The position numbers and the translations under genes are program-made. Positions 1-10,493 of a DNA stretch of 64,000 nt are shown in pieces. The DNA is from Bosea sp. F3-2 (GTDB lineage: Bacteria > Pseudomonadota > Alphaproteobacteria > Rhizobiales > Beijerinckiaceae): contig NZ_CP042331.1 of NCBI RefSeq assembly GCF_008253865.1, forward strand, positions 1,736,001 through 1,800,000. Reading direction: 5' to 3'. The notes below the pieces were generated by a model that was not told the origin of the DNA, did not search any database, and was given only the letters and a program-made list of their open reading frames with translations. Each line of letters begins with the position of its first letter. Within the stretch, counting starts at the first letter, position 1.

Positions 1-1332
1 TCCGGCTACAGCTTCGCCGGCGCCGGCGAGAACGCGGCGCTCGCCTTCATCACCCTGAAGGACTGGAGCGAGCGCGGCCCGAACGATTCCGCTGCGGCGA
101 TCGCGCAGCGGATCAACGGCAAGATGTTCCAGATCAAGGACGCGCAGACTTTCGCGCTCTCGCCGCCGCCGATCTCTGGCCTCGGCAATTCGACCGGCTT
201 CAGCTTCCGCCTGCAGGATCGCGGCGGCCTCGGCCAGGAGGCGCTGTCGGCGGCGCGAGTGCAACTGCTCAATGCCGCCACGCAGAGCCCCGTGCTGGCG
301 GGGGTGCGCGTCGAGGGTCTGGCCGACGCCGCCCAGGTCAACCTGATCATCGATCGCGAGAAGGCAAACACCTTCGGCGTCGCCTTCGCCGACATCAACG
401 CGACGATCTCGGCCAATCTCGGCTCGTCCTACGTCAACGACTTCCCGAATGCCGGTCGCATGCAGCGCGTGACCGTGCAGGCCGAGGCGAGCCAGCGCAT
501 GCAGGCGGCGGACCTGCTGCGCCTCAACGTCCGCAACGTACATGGCGGCATGGTGCCCTTCTCCGCCTTCGCCTCGGTGGAGTGGCAGAAGGGTCCGACC
601 CAGGTCGTCGGCTATAACGGCTACCCGGCTGTGCGCATCGCCGGGCAGGCGGCACCGGGCTACTCGTCGGGTGCGGCGATCGCCGAGATGCAGCGGCTCG
701 CGCGCGACCTGCCGCAGGGCTTCGGCTATGAATGGACCGGCCAGTCGCTGCAGGAGATCCAGTCGGGATCGCAGGCGCCCTTCCTGATCGGGCTCAGCAT
801 TCTCTTCGTCTTCCTGCTGCTCTCGGCGCTCTATGAGAGCTGGTCGATCCCCTTCGCGGTGATGATGGTGGTGCCGCTCGGCGTCATCGGCTCGGTCGCG
901 GCAGTGACGCTCAGGGCGATGCCCAACGACGTCTACTTCATGGTCGGCCTGATCGCGATCATCGGCCTCTCGGCCAAGAACGCGATCCTGATCATCGAGT
1001 TCGCCAAGGACCTCCATGCCGAAGGCAAGCCGCTGCTGGAGGCGACGGCCGAGGCCGCGCGGCTGCGCTTCCGCCCGATCCTGATGACGTCGCTGGCGTT
1101 CACGCTCGGCGTCGTCCCGCTGGCGATCGCCTCGGGCGCGAGCGCGGCAAGCCAGAACGCCATCGGCACCGGCGTGCTCGGCGGAATGATCTCGGCTACA
1201 GTGCTCGCGGTCTTCCTGGTCCCGGCCTTCTTCGTCTTCGTGATGAAGCTGTTCGGGCCGAAGGAGCAGTTCAAGCCGGCTTCGGTGGAGGCCGCGGAGC
1301 AGAAACAGGCTGCGGCGGCTAGATCGCGCTGA
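1..1332 (+). CDS. RND multidrug efflux permease, C-terminal part (AcrB/HAE1 type)
   Basis: Inner-membrane RND pump subunit that exports drugs with proton antiport, working with a periplasmic adaptor and an outer-membrane channel. The frame is open from base 1, so the N-terminal half is outside the window; 443 residues remain. The first ~255 residues are the second periplasmic porter region. From about nt 780 the last transmembrane block follows, with the family-typical segments GLSAKNAILIIEFAKDL and RFRPILMTSLAFTLGVVPLA, then SQNAIGTGVLGG. A short charged tail ends the protein, as in AcrB/MexB. The gene converges on the sugar operon, with a hairpin repeat between. The family call is secure; the substrate cannot be told. 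Confidence 0.93.
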   Translation, partial: SGYSFAGAGENAALAFITLKDWSERGPNDSAAAIAQRINGKMFQIKDAQTFALSPPPISGLGNSTGFSFRLQDRGGLGQEALSAARVQLLNAATQSPVLAGVRVEGLADAAQVNLIIDREKANTFGVAFADINATISANLGSSYVNDFPNAGRMQRVTVQAEASQRMQAADLLRLNVRNVHGGMVPFSAFASVEWQKGPTQVVGYNGYPAVRIAGQAAPGYSSGAAIAEMQRLARDLPQGFGYEWTGQSLQEIQSGSQAPFLIGLSILFVFLLLSALYESWSIPFAVMMVVPLGVIGSVAAVTLRAMPNDVYFMVGLIAIIGLSAKNAILIIEFAKDLHAEGKPLLEATAEAARLRFRPILMTSLAFTLGVVPLAIASGASAASQNAIGTGVLGGMISATVLAVFLVPAFFVFVMKLFGPKEQFKPASVEAAEQKQAAAARSR

Positions 1333-1351
1333 TTTTGCACGGAACCACGCG

Positions 1352-1483
1352 GTCATCCCGGGCTTGACCCGGGATCCATGCCAGAGCCCTTCCCATTAAG
1401 GTTCAGGCATGGATCCCGGCTCTGCGCCGGAGTTTATCCTTGGGCCGATCGAAGATCGGACCCGAGGGCTCCGGCCGGGATGA
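1352..1483. repeat. Intergenic palindromic repeat, GTCATCCCGGG family, copy 1
   Basis: Begins GTCATCCCGGGCTTGACCC and ends CCGGGATGAC, so the ends are inverted repeats. Internal arms (GATCCATGCC near 1374 and GGCATGGATCC near 1407) also pair. The element fills the gap between the convergent RND and Gfo/Idh genes. Related copies lie at 45076-45222 and 60002-60113. As RNA it would form a long hairpin on either strand and could end transcription of both neighbours. Confidence 0.8.
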
Positions 1484-1512
1484 CCCGCGCTTCTATCAAA
1501 ACCCAGCCTGAT

Positions 1513-2703
<1,191 letters not shown>

Positions 2704-2758
2704 GCGTGAATCTGGTGGCCGCCCCGAAACGGAGCGGCCGGGAAGAACCCCGAGCGCC

Positions 2759-3724
2759 TCAGAACGGCGAATCGGGGAAGTAGAAGTCCTTGGCGTTGCT
2801 CTTGTCGATCAGCACCGAGGGGATGATCGTGGTCGCCGGCAGCTTCTCGCCCTTCAGGCGCGCCTCAGCCGTCAGCTTGATCGCGTCATAGATGAACTTC
2901 GGCGAATAGCTGACATTGGCCTGGATGCGCGGGTCCTTGTTGTCGAGGATGACCTTGACCATGTCCTTGGCGCCGGCGCCGCCGAAGATGATCTTGATAT
3001 CCTTGCGGTTGGCCTGATCGATGGCGCGGATCGCGCCGAACGCCATGTCGTCATCCGCCGCCCAGAAGGCGTCGATGTCCTTGAAGCGCGTCAGGAAGTC
3101 CTGCGTGACCTTGTAGGCGTCGTCGCGGTTCCAGTTGGCGAATTTGGCATCGAGCAGCTTGATGTCAGGGTTGTTCTTCAACACGCCGTTGAAGGCGTCC
3201 ATGCGCTCGGTGTCGAGCGTGGTCGGGATGCCGCGCAGCGCCACGACGGTGCCTTTTCCTTTCAGCGTCTTGGCGATGTATTCGGCCGGGATTTTGCCGA
3301 AGGCAGTGTTGTCTCCGGCGACATAAGCGTCCTGCGCGGAGGTGTCCGTGAGGCCGCGATCGACGACCGTCACATAGGCGCCCTTCGCCTTTACATTGGC
3401 GACCGGCCGGGTCAGCGCCGCCGACTCGAAGGGGAAGACGACGAGCGCGTTGATCTTGTTGACCGTGCTCAGGTCCTGGAGCTGGTTGGCCTGCTCGGTT
3501 GCGTTAGCCGCCGTGCGGATCGTGATCTTGAGGTCCTTGTGCTTGGCCTCGAGGTCCTTCTTCGCCTGGTTCGCCCAGTAGTTGATGCCGCCCATGAAGC
3601 TGTGGGTCGCGGCGGGGATGGAGACACCGAGATTGACGGGCTCGGCGGCGGCACTGTTCGCGGCGAAGGCGAGGCCCGCTGCGGTGGCGGCGAGCAAGAG
3701 GCTGCGTCTGGTCTGCGTGGACAT
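2759..3724 (-). CDS. Sugar ABC transporter substrate-binding protein (RbsB-like)
   Basis: Periplasmic binding protein of a carbohydrate ABC importer, 321 residues. The frame stays open far upstream, but the real start is the ATG at 3722-3724, which begins MSTQTRRSLLLAATAAG, a signal peptide with a twin-arginine-like RR and a probable cleavage near SAAAEP. The mature part starts VNLGVSIPAATHSFMGG and has the two-lobed periplasmic-binding-protein 1 pattern seen in ribose/xylose binders. It lies 26 bp after the permease gene and 55 bp before the dehydrogenase gene. It fixes the substrate range of the system, which cannot be read from sequence alone. Confidence 0.93.
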   Translation of the reverse strand: MSTQTRRSLLLAATAAGLAFAANSAAAEPVNLGVSIPAATHSFMGGINYWANQAKKDLEAKHKDLKITIRTAANATEQANQLQDLSTVNKINALVVFPFESAALTRPVANVKAKGAYVTVVDRGLTDTSAQDAYVAGDNTAFGKIPAEYIAKTLKGKGTVVALRGIPTTLDTERMDAFNGVLKNNPDIKLLDAKFANWNRDDAYKVTQDFLTRFKDIDAFWAADDDMAFGAIRAIDQANRKDIKIIFGGAGAKDMVKVILDNKDPRIQANVSYSPKFIYDAIKLTAEARLKGEKLPATTIIPSVLIDKSNAKDFYFPDSPF

Positions 3725-3750
3725 CGCTTCTCTCCCTATCCGGCTCGCCT

Positions 3751-4767
3751 TCAGCGGCGGCCTTTCTGCAAAAACGCGACGGTGATGATGACGAAGCCCT
3801 GCACGGCGGCGTTGAGATAGACGCTGATCAGGCTCGTCAGGTTGAGGATGTTGCTGATCACCGAGAGCAGGATCGCGCCAACGACCGTGCCGGTGATGCT
3901 GCCCTGCCCGCCCTTGAGCGCGGCGCCGCCGACGATGACCGAGGCGATGGCCTCCAGCTCCCAGAGGAGGCCCGTGGTCGGCGAGGCCGAGCCGAGGCGT
4001 GGCACGTAAAGCAGCGTAGCGATGCCGACGCAGATGCCGAGCAGCATGTAAGTGAGGATCTTGACCCGCTCGACATCGACAGCAGCGTAGCGGGCGACCG
4101 TCTCGTTGGAGCCGATCGCCTGGACGTGGCGGCCAAAGGCCGTCTTGTTCAGGATCAACGCGCCGACGATCGCGACCAGCAAGAAGACGATAACCGGAAT
4201 GGGAACGCCGGCGAGGCTGCCGTAATAGACCGGGGCATAGATGTCGGCGAGGCTGTTCTCCAGCGTCAGCGCACCGCCATCGGCGAAATAGGTCAGATAG
4301 GCGCGGAAGATGCCGAGCGTGCCGAGCGTGACGATGAAGGGCTCGATGCGCCCCTTGGCGATCAGCACGCCATGGATCAGGCCGAAGACGGCGCCGAGCA
4401 GCACGGCAAGCCCCGCTCCGCAGATCACAGCGAGCAGGGGCGAACCCAGCGCACCCGCCGTCCAGTTGATGAACATGATAACGCAACCGGCGATCAGCGC
4501 CGCCATCGAACCGACCGAAAGATCGATGCCGCCGAGGATGATGACGAAGCACATCCCCACCGCGATGATGCCGATGAAAGCCGTGCGGGTGAGCACGTTG
4601 AGGCCGTTGTCGAGCGTGGCGAAGTCGCCATTGAGCAGCGCGCCGAGGCCGCAGAGCAGGATGAGGCCGATGATCGGGCCTATGCTGGCGATGCGCTCGG
4701 CCAGGGGTGTTCCCGCCTCGCGACGTGCTGCTGCGGGTCCGGCCTGCAAGGTCTCAGGCTGCGACAT
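3751..4767 (-). CDS. Sugar ABC transporter permease (RbsC-like)
   Basis: Inner-membrane permease of the sugar importer, 338 residues from the preferred start. It has many hydrophobic segments and the branched-chain/ribose permease motif GGIDLSVGSMAALIAG. An ATG at 4785 is possible, but GGGAG lies six bases before the ATG at 4765-4767 (protein MSQPETLQ), which makes the later start better. With it the gene overlaps the ATPase gene by 14 bp, so translation is probably coupled. It transports with the ATPase upstream and the binding protein downstream. Confidence 0.92.
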   Translation of the reverse strand: MSQPETLQAGPAAARREAGTPLAERIASIGPIIGLILLCGLGALLNGDFATLDNGLNVLTRTAFIGIIAVGMCFVIILGGIDLSVGSMAALIAGCVIMFINWTAGALGSPLLAVICGAGLAVLLGAVFGLIHGVLIAKGRIEPFIVTLGTLGIFRAYLTYFADGGALTLENSLADIYAPVYYGSLAGVPIPVIVFLLVAIVGALILNKTAFGRHVQAIGSNETVARYAAVDVERVKILTYMLLGICVGIATLLYVPRLGSASPTTGLLWELEAIASVIVGGAALKGGQGSITGTVVGAILLSVISNILNLTSLISVYLNAAVQGFVIITVAFLQKGRR

Positions 4768-6271
4768 GGCGCGCTCCCGTTGCATAGGCGATCATCGTCT
4801 CTTCCGTCATCTCGTCGCCGGCTACCGTCGTCACCAACCGTCCCTCGCGCATGATCGCGACGCGATGGGCGAGGCCGATCAGCTCGATCAGCTCCGAGGA
4901 AATGACGACGACAGCCAGCCCCTGGGCCGCCAGCTTCTGGATCAGGAAGTAGATCTCGCGCTTGGCGCCGACATCGACGCCACGCGTCGGCTCGTCCAGC
5001 ACCACGACACGCGGTTCCGGGTGCAGCACCTTGGCAAGGGCCAGCTTCTGCTGGTTGCCGCCCGAAAGCGAGGCGGCACGCGCCTCCAGCGATCCGGCGC
5101 GGATGCCGAACTCGGCGACGGCACCCTTCAGCGCCTCGCGCTCGGCGGTCTGATCGAGCCAGGGTCTGGCATAGCGTTCCAGCGCCATCAGCGTCAGGTT
5201 CGGGCCCAGCGGAAAGGCGGTGTGCAGCCCTTTTCCCTTGCGGTCCTCGCTCAGATAGGTGAGGCCGTTGCGGGCGGCGTCGCGCGGTGAGCGCAGCGAG
5301 ACCGGCCTGCCGCCGAGCCGGATCGTGCCGTTGCCCGGCCTCAAGCCCATGAGGCCTTCGAACAGCTCGGTGCGACCGGCCCCGACCAGCCCGGCGAAAC
5401 CGAGGATCTCGCCCGGCCGGACGGCAAAGGAGATATCCTGCGCCCAGCCCGGTACCGTGAAGCCCTCGACTTGCAACGCCGCGGCCGCGGCGTCCGGCTC
5501 GACCTTGTCGGGAAAGAGATCGGCGATCTCGCGCCCCACCATCATGGTCGCCATGTCGTGACGGGTCAGCGACGCCGTGGGTGCGCGGCCGACCAATCGG
5601 CCGTCCCGCATCACGACGACCTCGTCGGTGATGCGCTCGACCTCGTCGAGCTTGTGCGAGATGTAGACGATGGTGACGCCTTGCGCCTTCATCCGCTCGA
5701 TCAGTCCGAAGAGGCGCGCCACCTCGGACGGCGTCAGCGTCGCGGTCGGCTCGTCCATGATGAGGAAGCGCGCCTTGCGCGACAGGGCCTTGGCGATCTC
5801 GACCAGTTGCTTCTCGGCGACGATCAGGCGGCGCACCGGCTCGTCCGGGTCGCGGCCGAGGCCGACCTCCGCAAGAGCCATCTGCGCTTCGCGGCGCATG
5901 GCGCGCTCGTCGAGGAACCAGCCCTTGCGGCGTTCATGCCCGAGAAAGATGTTGCCGGCGATCGTCAGATCCTCGGCCAGGTTGAATTCCTGATGGATCA
6001 GCACGATGCCGCGCGCCTCGGCATCGCGCGAGCCTGAGAAGACAACGGGCTCGCCGTCGACCAGCACCCGGCCTTCGCTCGGCTCCTCATAGCCTGCCAG
6101 GATCTTCATCAGCGTCGACTTGCCGGCGCCGTTCTCGCCGAGCAGCCCGTAGACGCGGCCAGGTTCGAGGGCGAAGGAGACGCCATGCAGAACCTGGACC
6201 GGCCCGAAGCGCTTGACGATGCCGTCGAAGGCGACGGAGAGGCCCGCTCGCTCCTGCAATGCCTCGCTCAT
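4754..6271 (-). CDS. Sugar ABC transporter ATP-binding protein (RbsA/MglA-like, two nucleotide-binding domains)
   Basis: Cytoplasmic ATPase that drives sugar import, 505 residues, the usual length for RbsA. The first domain has an intact Walker A (GLLGENGAGKST) and Walker B (FLIMDEPTAT). The second domain has the degenerate Walker A GFAGLVGAGRTEL typical of the family, a good signature LSGGNQQKLALAK and Walker B VVVLDEPTRGVD. It overlaps the ROK regulator gene by 4 bp (ATGA) and the permease gene by 14 bp, so the operon is tightly coupled. Confidence 0.95.
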   Translation of the reverse strand: MSEALQERAGLSVAFDGIVKRFGPVQVLHGVSFALEPGRVYGLLGENGAGKSTLMKILAGYEEPSEGRVLVDGEPVVFSGSRDAEARGIVLIHQEFNLAEDLTIAGNIFLGHERRKGWFLDERAMRREAQMALAEVGLGRDPDEPVRRLIVAEKQLVEIAKALSRKARFLIMDEPTATLTPSEVARLFGLIERMKAQGVTIVYISHKLDEVERITDEVVVMRDGRLVGRAPTASLTRHDMATMMVGREIADLFPDKVEPDAAAAALQVEGFTVPGWAQDISFAVRPGEILGFAGLVGAGRTELFEGLMGLRPGNGTIRLGGRPVSLRSPRDAARNGLTYLSEDRKGKGLHTAFPLGPNLTLMALERYARPWLDQTAEREALKGAVAEFGIRAGSLEARAASLSGGNQQKLALAKVLHPEPRVVVLDEPTRGVDVGAKREIYFLIQKLAAQGLAVVVISSELIELIGLAHRVAIMREGRLVTTVAGDEMTEETMIAYATGARHVAA

Positions 6272-7485
6272 GCCGGACTCCCGCTGCGCAGGGCCTCGCG
6301 CATGGCGAGCACGCCTGCTCCGATCAGCCCCGTCTCGGAGCCGAGCGGAGCAGCGGTGATCTCGAGATGGCGGGTCGAGAGGGCAAGCGAGCGCTGGTTC
6401 ACGCTTTGGCGGATCGCGGCGAGGAACATCGGACCGATCGCCGCGACGCCGCCGCCGATGAAGATATGGGAGGGATTGTAGAAGTTGACGAGCGCTGCCA
6501 GCACCTGGCCGATCAGTCGACCGGAGCGGCGCACGATCGCATCGGCCTCCGCATCGCCGGCGCGCGACGCGGCGCCGACATCGCTCGCCTCCACCCTGCC
6601 CTTCTCGGCGAGCTTCGCCGCAAGCGCCGGGCTCTTTCCGCTTCTTCCAGCTTCGGTGCCCATCGCCACGATGGCAGGCGCCGCAGCCATGGCCTCGACG
6701 CAGCCGCGGTTGCCGCAGCGGCAGAGCGGTCCCTCCGGATCGGCGCAGATATGGCCGATGTCACCAGCCGAGCCAGTCGCGCCGCGATAGAGCTCGCCAT
6801 GGCAGACGATGCCGCAGCCGATGCCGGTGCCGACCTTGATGACAAGGAAATTATCGATCTGCTTGCGCTGCCGCCAGAGCACGCCGAGCGCCATCAGGTT
6901 CACGTCATTGTCGACGAAGACGGGGGCGTCGGTGATCTCGCGCAGATCGTCACGGATCGCGTAGCTGTCCCAGCCCGGCATGAGCGGCGGGTTGACCAGC
7001 TGGCCGATCGCAAAATTAACCGGGCCCGGCACGCCGATGCCGATGGCGAGGACGCGGTCCGGTGCGATGCCATTTTGCGCCAGCATGGCGGGCAGCAGGC
7101 TGCGCAGCCGGGCCATGATCGGGCCCGGACCGGCCCCGACATCGGCCTCCTGCGAGTGGCGCGCGATGATCGAGAGATCGGGTTGGAGCAGCGCCACGTC
7201 GAGGCTGGTCGCGCCGATGTCGACGCCGACGAGGACGCCGATGCGGCCATGGACGCGCAAAGTCTCGGGGCGGCGCCCGCCCGTGGAATGCTGCACGCCC
7301 GCCTCGTCGAGCAGACCCTGATCGAGCAGCCCGGCCGCGAGCGCATTGGTCTTGCTGCGCGAGAACTGCAGCGTGTCGGCCAGCGCGTGGCGCGCGACGC
7401 CGCCGGACCAGAAGGTCGCTTCGAGCAACGCGAGCTCATCCGGGCTCAACCTGTGCCAGGGCAAGGCTATGGCCGTCCTCCCCAT
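6268..7485 (-). CDS. ROK family transcriptional regulator (NagC/XylR-like)
   Basis: Sugar-responsive repressor, 405 residues with the start chosen here. An N-terminal winged helix (about residues 10-65, SPDELALLEATFWSGG onward) precedes a sugar-kinase-like ROK domain starting VGVDIGATSLDVAL. The zinc motif CRCGNRGCVE is intact. A GTG at 7536 would add 17 residues, but neither start has a clear ribosome site. The ATG at 7483-7485 was chosen because a 10-bp inverted repeat (7489-7498 and 7544-7553) then lies just upstream, where an operator is expected. As first gene of the operon it probably controls the import genes behind it. Confidence 0.9.
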   Translation of the reverse strand: MGRTAIALPWHRLSPDELALLEATFWSGGVARHALADTLQFSRSKTNALAAGLLDQGLLDEAGVQHSTGGRRPETLRVHGRIGVLVGVDIGATSLDVALLQPDLSIIARHSQEADVGAGPGPIMARLRSLLPAMLAQNGIAPDRVLAIGIGVPGPVNFAIGQLVNPPLMPGWDSYAIRDDLREITDAPVFVDNDVNLMALGVLWRQRKQIDNFLVIKVGTGIGCGIVCHGELYRGATGSAGDIGHICADPEGPLCRCGNRGCVEAMAAAPAIVAMGTEAGRSGKSPALAAKLAEKGRVEASDVGAASRAGDAEADAIVRRSGRLIGQVLAALVNFYNPSHIFIGGGVAAIGPMFLAAIRQSVNQRSLALSTRHLEITAAPLGSETGLIGAGVLAMREALRSGSPA

Positions 7486-7488
7486 CCA

Positions 7489-7553
7489 TTCGGTCTTGTC
7501 GCGACCGATTGCTGAAGAGGCTAGGAAAGGTCCCACGGATGCTCAAGACCGAA
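7489..7553. promoter_or_regulatory. Inverted repeat upstream of the ROK gene, candidate operator
   Basis: TTCGGTCTTG at 7489-7498 and its exact complement CAAGACCGAA at 7544-7553 are separated by 45 bp, just before the ROK start. The spacing would suit two half-sites of a looped or bipartite repressor site. Seen directly; the role is inference. Confidence 0.4.
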
Positions 7554-7838
7554 CTTCGGCCAGATCGAGGCAAAAGATCAACTTAAGACATCGGCCGGGC
7601 CTTGACCTGCGGCGATCTGGCCGGGCTGTTCGTGACCGGCGCAGCCCAGATGAGTGGCTTCCCGATCGGACCGGGGAAAGCCGGCTGCCACCGCATCGGG
7701 GCCGCGAAGCCGGACAGAATCTCCAACCCCGCCGGCACTTCGGACAGGGGGCTATCTGATCATCCGGTTAGCGCTCGCACGAAGCTCGCACAGCCAGACA
7801 TCGCGCACGGCCGAAAAACGCGAAGGCGTAGGCGTCCT
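7554..7838. other. Intergenic region without a recognised gene
   Basis: About 285 bp between the presumed ROK promoter and the end of the LuxR-type regulator gene on the same strand. No convincing coding sequence, hairpin terminator or repeat was seen; it should contain the promoter of the sugar operon. Confidence 0.5.
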
Positions 7839-8624
7839 TCAGACTTGATAGACACTGACGGCGGACTTCAAGAGCGCTTTGTCCGCATCGGCGGAGGGAA
7901 GCTGGGAATTGTTGTTCGCCGGCTGCAGCTGCAACGCGTTGTTCATTCCCCAGATCGCAGCCTGCGTTCGATTCTGAACTCGGATCTTGCGCAGGATCGC
8001 TTTGACGTGAACCTTTACGGTAGCCTCAGCGATATCGATCTTTCGCGCGATGGACTTGTTGGCGTCCCCTTCGATCAGACAACGCAAGATCGCCGTTTCC
8101 CGCGGAGACAGCAGCGGTATGTTCGCGCTCTCCGGTGGAGAGCATGGCAAGACCTGCTCAGTGTCGCTGGGGACGGGGACGGCCTTAGGGCGGCGATTTT
8201 TTTTGACGGAGGACGCCGATGACGGGAACGTCGGCGGGAAGACCGTCTCTCCCAGCATCACCAGTTCAATCGACTTGACGAAGGAGTCGCAGGAAATGAC
8301 GTTGGCGAGGTAACCGGTGGCCCCGGCCTTGAACGCCAAAGCTGGCTCGTTCGGGTCGAAATGATCGGCGACAACGGCGACAGGCGCATCCGGATGCTGG
8401 TCCTTTACAAGCTCGATTTCGGCCATCACGAGGTCGAAGTCATCGCTGGTATGAGCGATGAGAAACATCAGCCTCTGCGCACGAAGCTTGCTCGCCGATT
8501 GCTCCTCGTAGGAGGATGAGGAAAGAATACGAAAATTTTTTTCCTGCAGAATCCGGGCGATCCCCTCTTTCATCAGGGAATATTTTCCAATGAGGACGAT
8601 ACCATAGGTTTTACTCTCCCTCAT
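7839..8624 (-). CDS. LuxR/NarL-type regulator with degenerate receiver domain
   Basis: DNA-binding regulator of 261 residues at the edge of the EPS locus. The start at 8622-8624 (MRESKTYGIVLIG) is set by a strong AGGAGG five to six bases upstream. The N-terminal ~120 residues have the receiver fold pattern, including KAGATGYLANVISCDSFVKSI. However, the acidic pair after strand 1 is replaced (VLIGKY where VDDH is usual), and the phospho-acceptor strand reads LMFLIAHTSDDFD without the usual LLDLxMP context. The C-terminal helix-turn-helix is canonical (LSPRETAILRCLIEG, ATVKVHVKAILRKI). It is probably not controlled by ordinary phosphorylation and may regulate EPS genes; the target is inference. 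Confidence 0.88.
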   Translation of the reverse strand: MRESKTYGIVLIGKYSLMKEGIARILQEKNFRILSSSSYEEQSASKLRAQRLMFLIAHTSDDFDLVMAEIELVKDQHPDAPVAVVADHFDPNEPALAFKAGATGYLANVISCDSFVKSIELVMLGETVFPPTFPSSASSVKKNRRPKAVPVPSDTEQVLPCSPPESANIPLLSPRETAILRCLIEGDANKSIARKIDIAEATVKVHVKAILRKIRVQNRTQAAIWGMNNALQLQPANNNSQLPSADADKALLKSAVSVYQV

Positions 8625-9410
8625 ACGCCCCTCCTGAACCATCAGGAAAACTCATATCCCCTCTAGGTAGGCCAGGCATCGGCTTCAATCATCAATGACA
8701 AAATTTATATGATGAAGTTACGCGAGTATATTTTAATTCAAGACTTTATACTATAAAACTACAAACTACTACCCAATCAACACAGACCTTCGACGATCGA
8801 TACTCGATCCGCCACCCATTCACCTCAGATCGTTAGGGAAGCTTTCAGCCACTGAAATGCCCGTAACGAATTCATCATCAGCTCGACGTGAAATCGAGCT
8901 GTCGGCATCGGCATAGATTATTATTAGCTAAATTTGACACGGCCGGCAAGCCAATTAGCAAATCGTTAACCATTGCGCCGAGGCTCGGCACTGGCCATGC
9001 CCTTGCGTCAGGCCGACATGAACCCCAAATAGTGGATTGTTATTTATCGATTAAATTCTGAAGCGCCAGCGGATTAACCTAAAAGACAGATGACACGCCT
9101 CCGGCACGTCAAGAGTCCCGCCTCCTAGCCGATAGCTGACTGTCGCAGGAACGTAGACGGCTGCAAGCTCAACCAGCCTTCGGCGCAAGAACAGCACCGC
9201 TCCGCGCGGTCGAAATCGACTCTTCGATCCTGGTCCATGGCCGCCGGCCAGCATGCCGACCACCAAGAAGCTCGCAAATCGTGCGGCTTGAATTCCCGAT
9301 ATCCCACCCGTCCAAAATTCTACCGCGTAGCGTCGGACGTCCTTCGCACTCAACTTTCCCGGCTGGGAGAAGCTTCGAACCCGGTTGAACCGAATTCTCA
9401 AGGTTGAGTG
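8625..9410. other. Long AT-rich intergenic region at the end of EPS block A
   Basis: About 790 bp with no gene I can support. Bases 8690-8770 and 8915-9060 are far richer in A and T than the rest of the window, and the flanks 9061-9400 return to high GC. It separates the GT2 gene from the LuxR-type regulator gene and should hold the regulator's promoter. A 116-codon frame at 9051-9401 (minus) has no family features. Two inverted repeats around 8877-8901 (AGCTCGACGT and ATCGAGCT) are weak. Confidence 0.5.
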
Positions 9411-10445
9411 TCATCCTCCTTTCGAGGTCGCGCGCGCGCCTCTCAGCATGTAATACAGACGAATTCGTCCGGTTAGCATCTGAATGGTTTCCTTTGGATT
9501 CAAGATCAAATCGAATGTCTTTGCGGCAATCCCCATGGACAGCCTGCGTCCATCGAACTGATATCCGAGATCGCGCAGCCGATCTGCGTGGTAGCCCCAG
9601 AACTGTTTGTTCTTAAATTTGAACGCGCTGGCAGATAGATAAGAATAATACTGATCCAGCAACTCGCCGATGCGCTCCTCACGCTCACGCTTGCTCAGAT
9701 ACCAGTCGCCATACTCCTGACAATCACTGATTTCTGCCGACACATAGGCGTTGAATTCGAGAGACGAGGTCGTTGCCCTCTGATAGTGGATTCGTTCGTG
9801 TGCGAGAACCTGGTGCACAAAGCCGAAATCAGCATATCGCAGATGCTTCAGGCAGGCGCTGATATCCGCTTCCTGGGTCGGATTTGGAAAGAACTCGTCA
9901 GCATTCCGGATCAGATCCGACCGATACAGAACCGAGGTCGGGTTTCCCAACACTCTCTGCATGCCCAGAAGATGAGCACGGCAGATATCTCGACCCGAAA
10001 CCACTGTGTGCGAATACGGAAGCCCAACATTCCGAACGTACCATATGTCTCGACCGCCACTCAGCTGATAGGCTCCGACAATCCCTACGGACGGATTTTC
10101 CTCGGCGAGGCCGATCATCTTCTCAAGGCACTCCGAGTAGATCCAGTCATCCCCTGAAACCACCTTGCAATACTTGCTGTTTTCCGAAATCAGGCCAAAA
10201 GCCTTGTTATGGCTGGCAATATTCGGCAGCAGCGTTTCGTTGCTGAAGACCCGAATGCGGCTGTCCCGGCGACGATATTCTTCGGCAATGTCGAGCGTCC
10301 CATCAGTGCTGGCATTGTTGAGAATGATGTATTCCCAGTTCTCATAGGTCTGGGACAAGACGCTTTCGATACATTCCCGGAGAAACTCTCCGCTATTGTA
10401 TACAGGCGTCACAACGCTGACCAGCGGACCGGTTTTCGAGTTCAT
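9411..10445 (-). CDS. Glycosyltransferase family 2
   Basis: Cytoplasmic or membrane-bound glycosyltransferase, 344 residues. The GT-A N-terminus is classic: LVSVVTPVYNSGEFLRECI, then NNASTDGT and the metal-binding region VVSGDDWIY near residue 97. An AAGGGGG ribosome site precedes the ATG. It is the last gene of block A (minus strand), 48 bp after a truncated oxidoreductase fragment, and presumably adds one sugar of the EPS repeat unit. Donor and acceptor are unknown. The C-terminal part is not hydrophobic, so it is not a processive synthase. Confidence 0.9.
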   Translation of the reverse strand: MNSKTGPLVSVVTPVYNSGEFLRECIESVLSQTYENWEYIILNNASTDGTLDIAEEYRRRDSRIRVFSNETLLPNIASHNKAFGLISENSKYCKVVSGDDWIYSECLEKMIGLAEENPSVGIVGAYQLSGGRDIWYVRNVGLPYSHTVVSGRDICRAHLLGMQRVLGNPTSVLYRSDLIRNADEFFPNPTQEADISACLKHLRYADFGFVHQVLAHERIHYQRATTSSLEFNAYVSAEISDCQEYGDWYLSKREREERIGELLDQYYSYLSASAFKFKNKQFWGYHADRLRDLGYQFDGRRLSMGIAAKTFDLILNPKETIQMLTGRIRLYYMLRGARATSKGG

Positions 10446-10493
10446 CTCAGGCCCCCTTCTTGAGAATAGGTTGTTCCCTCGACATCGTTTTCT

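Noticed and set aside
2759..4552. A 597-residue fusion reading of the binding-protein frame upstream into the permease
   Set aside because: The upstream part is an Arg/His-rich shadow of the permease; the signal peptide at 3724 marks the real start.
9051..9401. 116-codon minus-strand frame between the GT2 gene and the LuxR-type regulator gene
   Set aside because: No family similarity recognised, no good ribosome site and unusual composition; possibly remnant DNA but not supportable as a gene.
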